Assembly: GCF_003605435.1 (NCBI RefSeq)
Contig: NZ_QXQB01000003.1
Coordinates: 744,001-808,000, forward strand
From: Paenibacillus pinisoli
Lineage (GTDB): Bacteria; Bacillota; Bacilli; Paenibacillales; Paenibacillaceae
Length of the DNA stretch: 64,000 nucleotides
Direction of reading: 5' to 3'
Each line of letters starts with the position of its first letter. The first letter of the stretch is position 1. The notes under the pieces are model-generated. The model made no database searches. It was not told where the DNA came from and saw only the letters and a list, made by a program, of their open reading frames with translations. Position numbers and translations under genes: made by a program. Positions 60,765 through 64,000 of the stretch are shown here, one piece after another.

Positions 60765-63700
60765 TTACTCTTGCTTGCTCTTCACGTAATCCAGCACGGA
60801 CAGCAGCAGCGTCACAACTTGTGCTCTTGTGGCGTACGCTTCCGGCACGAAGCGGTTGCCTCCCATACCTTCCACCAATCCTGCTGTGGCTGCCGCCGCA
60901 ATGTACGGCTGCGCCCATGGCTGAATGTCGTTCGTATCGGCAAAGGCCGGCTTCGCATTGGGATCAACCTTGATGCCGAGCGCACGGACCAGAATCACGG
61001 TCATCTCGGTCCGGGTGAGCGGCTTCGATGGACGCAGCGTATGATCCTCATACCCCGTAATAACCTCATCCTCAATCAGTCGGGCGAAGAAGCCTTGCGC
61101 CCAGGCCGGCACTTGCCCGGCATCCGCGAAATTCAATTTGCCATTCGCAGCTTGGTCAAGCTTAAGCGCGCGGCCGACCATCGTCACAAACTCCGCTCTT
61201 GTCGCCTGGCCGTCCGGACGGAAGCTTCCGTCCCCGTAACCGTTGACGATCCCCGAAGCTACCGCTTTGTTGATCGATTCCTTAGCCCAGTGGTTGCCCA
61301 CATCTTCAAACGATGCCTCCAGTGCTGGTGTTGGTGTTGGTGTTGGTGTTGGTGTCGGTGTCGGCGTTGGTGTTGGCGTCGGTTCCGGCGTTGGCGTCGT
61401 TGGTGTAGTCGGCGTCGTTGGCGTTGGTGTCGGCGTCGGAAGCGGACTTCCTTTCAAGTCGACAATTCTTCCTTCAACAGCCGATGTCTTAGCCGTAATT
61501 GTGCCTGCCTTCTGAATATAATTGGTGAGCACCTCGTAATCCGGCAAGTACAGCAGATTGACGCGCCCTTCATTATAAGCTTTCTCGAGAGAAGCATAGA
61601 AGTCGCCGCCCTTGGCTGTAAATGCGTTCGTAGCTACCTCATAAGTCTTATTCAGCTCAAGCGGCACGTAACGATTGCCGTTCTTCACCTCGATACGCAC
61701 GACGCGTTCGTTCACCGGCTTCGTAGAGTCATAATCGAAGCGCATGCCTGCGATATGCGGGAAGCGGCCGTCCTTCGTCGTTGTAATCGTGGATACGCCG
61801 TTCTCCATCGCATCCTTGATTTCTTGTCCTGTCAGCATGATCGTAACCAGATCATTGTTGAACGGAAGCACGGTCAGCACTTCGCCTTGCGTAATCGGGC
61901 CCTCGTTGATGGAATCTCGAATGCCGCCTCCGTTCTGAAGCGCGATGACCGCATTGGTGCCTGCCGCCTTGGCTGCACTCAGCATGCCGTCAGCAATCAG
62001 GTTGCCGAGATTCGTCTCCTTGGAGCGTACATCCGCCCGTACGCCGTTCAGCACAACTTCCGTGTTGCCGACTACGGTTTCGGTAAGCTCCATAATGCCC
62101 GGCTTATATTTGGTATCCAGAATCTGCTTCGCCTCTTGATCCTCCGCGATGACATAGCCCGCGCCATCCTTCGCATCAATGGAGATCAGCTCTTCATCCC
62201 AGTCAACCAGTACGCCCGCTTCATCGAACAGAACCTTCAGTCTGCCGAGGAACTGGCCTTTCTCGCCGGTCTGTACAATAAGCTTCGGCGCATTCGGCTG
62301 AGTGCGGTCTACTACCGCTTCATCCAGCTTGGTATGGCTATGTCCGCCGACGATGATATCAATGCCAGGGACAGCTTTGGCAAGCTCCAGATCCGCCTCA
62401 TAGCCCAAGTGGGACAGAACGATAATTTTGTTGATGTTCTCCGCTTCCAGCATAGCCACGGTATCCTTGGCGCTCTGGACCGCGTTCTTGAATTTCACAT
62501 CGCCCGGAGATGCGATATTCGCCGTATCCTCCGTCGTCAGGCCGATAATGCCTACTTCCTCGCCATCTACATTCATAATAATAGCCGGGTAGATATTCTT
62601 CTTCATGCCTGGCTTGCCGATCTCGTTCTTGAACATGCCCTTCAATATCGCATCCGCTGTGAAATCCACGTTGGACGACACGAACGGGAACGCGGCATTG
62701 CCAATGAACTCGGACAGCACTAGCGAGTTTTTGTCGAACTCGTGATTGCCGAACGTCATCGCGTCGTAGCCGACCAAATTCATGAACTCCAGGTCCGCTT
62801 GGCCCAAATATTTGTTGAAATACAGCGTACCGGAGAATACGTCTCCCGCATCGACGAGAAGCGGATTCGTCGCGCTTGCCTTGGCTTCCTTGATCGCCGT
62901 CACGCGGCGCAGAATGCTGTTCGGCGAGCTTGTGGTATCCAGGTTCGCATGGGTATCATTCGTGTGCAATATCGTAAGCGGGAAGCCCTCTCTCAGGTCA
63001 ACCTGCGCCATCACCGCGTCGTGGTCGGATACACGGCCTGCTGAAGGAGAGAAGTCCGCGTTCAAGTGAACCACATCTACTTCTGCGCTCGCAGACAGAT
63101 TTTTGCTGACCAGGATATGGTCAAGCACCTGCGAGTTGCCGTCAAATGTATACGTGTAACGCTCATTCAGCGGCAGCTTGTCGATCAGATTGTCCAGCTC
63201 ATTGCCTTTCAGAATAGCGGCTGTGTCGGTGAACTGGAAGTCATTCAAGTCACCCAATGCGACGATATTGGCATCCGGATTTTGCGCCAGTACGTTCTTC
63301 ACGAAGCCGTTCACAACGGCTGCGATCTTATGGCGCTGCGCCTCGCTAGACAGCACTGGAGGCTGAACGACGCCGAACGGTCCGTTATCGCCCGATTTGG
63401 AATTGAAATGGTTGGCGATCACAATGACCTTTTTGCCTTTGAATACGAACTGAGCGGCAAGCGGCTTACGCGAGCTCGCAAACACTGTATTCGCAGGGTC
63501 AATTCGGCCCGGATTATGGGTCAACTCATCTGTTGCAGCTGTATATTGGACGGCCTGGGTTGCGCTGCCCTTGCCATTTGCGCTGCTTGCCAGACTTACG
63601 CGATCCGGATTGTACAGGAAGCCGACGCGGATATTGCCGCCCGGCGCTCCGCCATCCTGCTTATTCTGCGGCGCAATGTCCGTATAGATATATTCAGGGC

Positions 63701-64000
63701 CGCCCTTGGCTTTAATCGCCGCAATCAGAGCAGAGGCGTCTGCCTCGACCAAGCCCGTGTCAGCCTCGCCGTTGCCGTCCTGCATCTCGACGACGCCGAT
63801 AATATCCGGCTTCTTCATATTGGAGACAATGGACTCTGCCAGCTTGTTTGTCTTATCCGCCCCTACGCCCGGATAGTAGTTCTCGATGTTGTAGGAGGCG
63901 ATTAGCAGCTTGTTGTTATCCACTTCAATTGTCGTCGTTTCCTGCTGGAACGTGCCCCGTTCAATGGAAGGAAGATCACCGCTCGCCGGAATGACTTTGA
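60765..64000 (-). CDS. Surface EEP-type nuclease / 5'-nucleotidase with SLH repeats (5' end outside window)
   Basis: More than 1078 codons; the frame is open past base 64000, so the N-terminus with its expected signal peptide is missing. Order: endonuclease/exonuclease/phosphatase domain (IASYNIENYYPG, IGVVEMQ, ALGDLNDFQ, SDHDAVMA), calcineurin-like metallophosphatase (LHTNDTHANL, DAGDVFSGTLYF, FGNHEFD, GGHSHTKL), 5'-nucleotidase C-terminal domain (NGGGIRDS), a Pro-Thr linker of about 35 residues (PTPTPT...), and three SLH repeats (GIVNGYGDGSFRP, GYEDHTLRP, and a third diverged VEGMGGNRFVP) that bind the wall polymer. Predicted to degrade extracellular nucleic acid and nucleotides for phosphate or nucleoside supply. 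Confidence 0.93.
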   Translation of the reverse strand, partial: KVIPASGDLPSIERGTFQQETTTIEVDNNKLLIASYNIENYYPGVGADKTNKLAESIVSNMKKPDIIGVVEMQDGNGEADTGLVEADASALIAAIKAKGGPEYIYTDIAPQNKQDGGAPGGNIRVGFLYNPDRVSLASSANGKGSATQAVQYTAATDELTHNPGRIDPANTVFASSRKPLAAQFVFKGKKVIVIANHFNSKSGDNGPFGVVQPPVLSSEAQRHKIAAVVNGFVKNVLAQNPDANIVALGDLNDFQFTDTAAILKGNELDNLIDKLPLNERYTYTFDGNSQVLDHILVSKNLSASAEVDVVHLNADFSPSAGRVSDHDAVMAQVDLREGFPLTILHTNDTHANLDTTSSPNSILRRVTAIKEAKASATNPLLVDAGDVFSGTLYFNKYLGQADLEFMNLVGYDAMTFGNHEFDKNSLVLSEFIGNAAFPFVSSNVDFTADAILKGMFKNEIGKPGMKKNIYPAIIMNVDGEEVGIIGLTTEDTANIASPGDVKFKNAVQSAKDTVAMLEAENINKIIVLSHLGYEADLELAKAVPGIDIIVGGHSHTKLDEAVVDRTQPNAPKLIVQTGEKGQFLGRLKVLFDEAGVLVDWDEELISIDAKDGAGYVIAEDQEAKQILDTKYKPGIMELTETVVGNTEVVLNGVRADVRSKETNLGNLIADGMLSAAKAAGTNAVIALQNGGGIRDSINEGPITQGEVLTVLPFNNDLVTIMLTGQEIKDAMENGVSTITTTKDGRFPHIAGMRFDYDSTKPVNERVVRIEVKNGNRYVPLELNKTYEVATNAFTAKGGDFYASLEKAYNEGRVNLLYLPDYEVLTNYIQKAGTITAKTSAVEGRIVDLKGSPLPTPTPTPTTPTTPTTPTPEPTPTPTPTPTPTPTPTPTPALEASFEDVGNHWAKESINKAVASGIVNGYGDGSFRPDGQATRAEFVTMVGRALKLDQAANGKLNFADAGQVPAWAQGFFARLIEDEVITGYEDHTLRPSKPLTRTEMTVILVRALGIKVDPNAKPAFADTNDIQPWAQPYIAAAATAGLVEGMGGNRFVPEAYATRAQVVTLLLSVLDYVKSKQE

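Noticed and set aside
61320..61440. A GGTGTTGGT-type microsatellite
   Set aside because: It is the reverse strand of the (Pro-Thr)n linker codons of the SLH nuclease, so it is coding repetition and not an independent repeat element.
60570..62723. A 717-codon plus-strand open frame
   Set aside because: It lies antisense to the SLH nuclease gene, and its Arg/Cys/Leu-rich product contains a run of Cys/Trp repeats produced by reverse reading of the Pro-Thr linker codons. No Shine-Dalgarno site.
1..64000. tRNA, rRNA, insertion sequences, prophage genes
   Set aside because: No tRNA-like cloverleaf, rRNA stretch, transposase or integrase motif was recognised by reading; short tRNA genes could still be missed without a scan.

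Overview
The window reads as a piece of chromosome from a Paenibacillus-like member of the Bacillota. The signs are T-box leaders, strong Gly-rich Shine-Dalgarno sites, surface proteins with SLH repeats and with 'copper amine oxidase-like' stalk domains, a type VIIb (ESX/Yuk) secretion locus, and intermediate base composition. This is inferred from gene content; no rRNA or tRNA gene is present to confirm it.

Region 1 (1-27.7 kb) is almost entirely on the minus strand. Reading 5' to 3' it starts with a Tad/type-IV-pilus-like assembly operon: a CpaB/SAF protein, a TadZ/CpaE-like ATPase, the TadA/CpaF motor ATPase, a fused TadB-TadC platform protein, a pilin-like protein, five small proteins most of which have an N-terminal membrane anchor, and an M23 peptidase. 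Small unknown proteins follow, then a type VII secretion set: EssC/YukBA ATPase, YukD/EsaB, three WXG100-like proteins, a large glycine-zipper candidate effector with a multi-pass membrane partner, two paralogous DUF5085-like proteins, a Hanks kinase fused to a VWA domain, a PP2C-like phosphatase, and a kinase-TPR-membrane protein cut by the left edge. One small gene is inverted onto the plus strand in the middle. The layout suggests one surface/secretion system under reversible phosphorylation.

Region 2 (28-34.4 kb) is housekeeping and accessory: a SleB-type wall hydrolase, an ANT(6)-type nucleotidyltransferase, a Cys-rich pentapeptide-repeat protein, a SUKH-like protein, a stalk-domain surface protein, and an exact-period 50-bp tandem repeat array (nine units).

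Region 3 (34.4-49.7 kb) is a compact hybrid biosynthetic cluster: atypical SDR, PKS (KS-AT-DH-KR-ACP), NRPS (C-A-PCP-Cy-A-PCP) and a stand-alone thioesterase in one operon with a recognisable promoter. The A-domain pockets read as ornithine and cysteine, so an acyl-Orn-thiazoline type product is predicted. A TetR-DUF4188 pair lies upstream behind a terminator.

Region 4 (49.7-64 kb) holds a decayed ECF sigma/anti-sigma pair, a beta-hydroxyacid dehydrogenase, a relict CRISPR array without cas genes, a VOC protein, an SDR, an AraC regulator, an MFS exporter with an ArsR-like regulator, ilvB preceded by three tandem T-box leaders, a SorC/DeoR regulator, and a large SLH-anchored nuclease/5'-nucleotidase that runs off the right edge.
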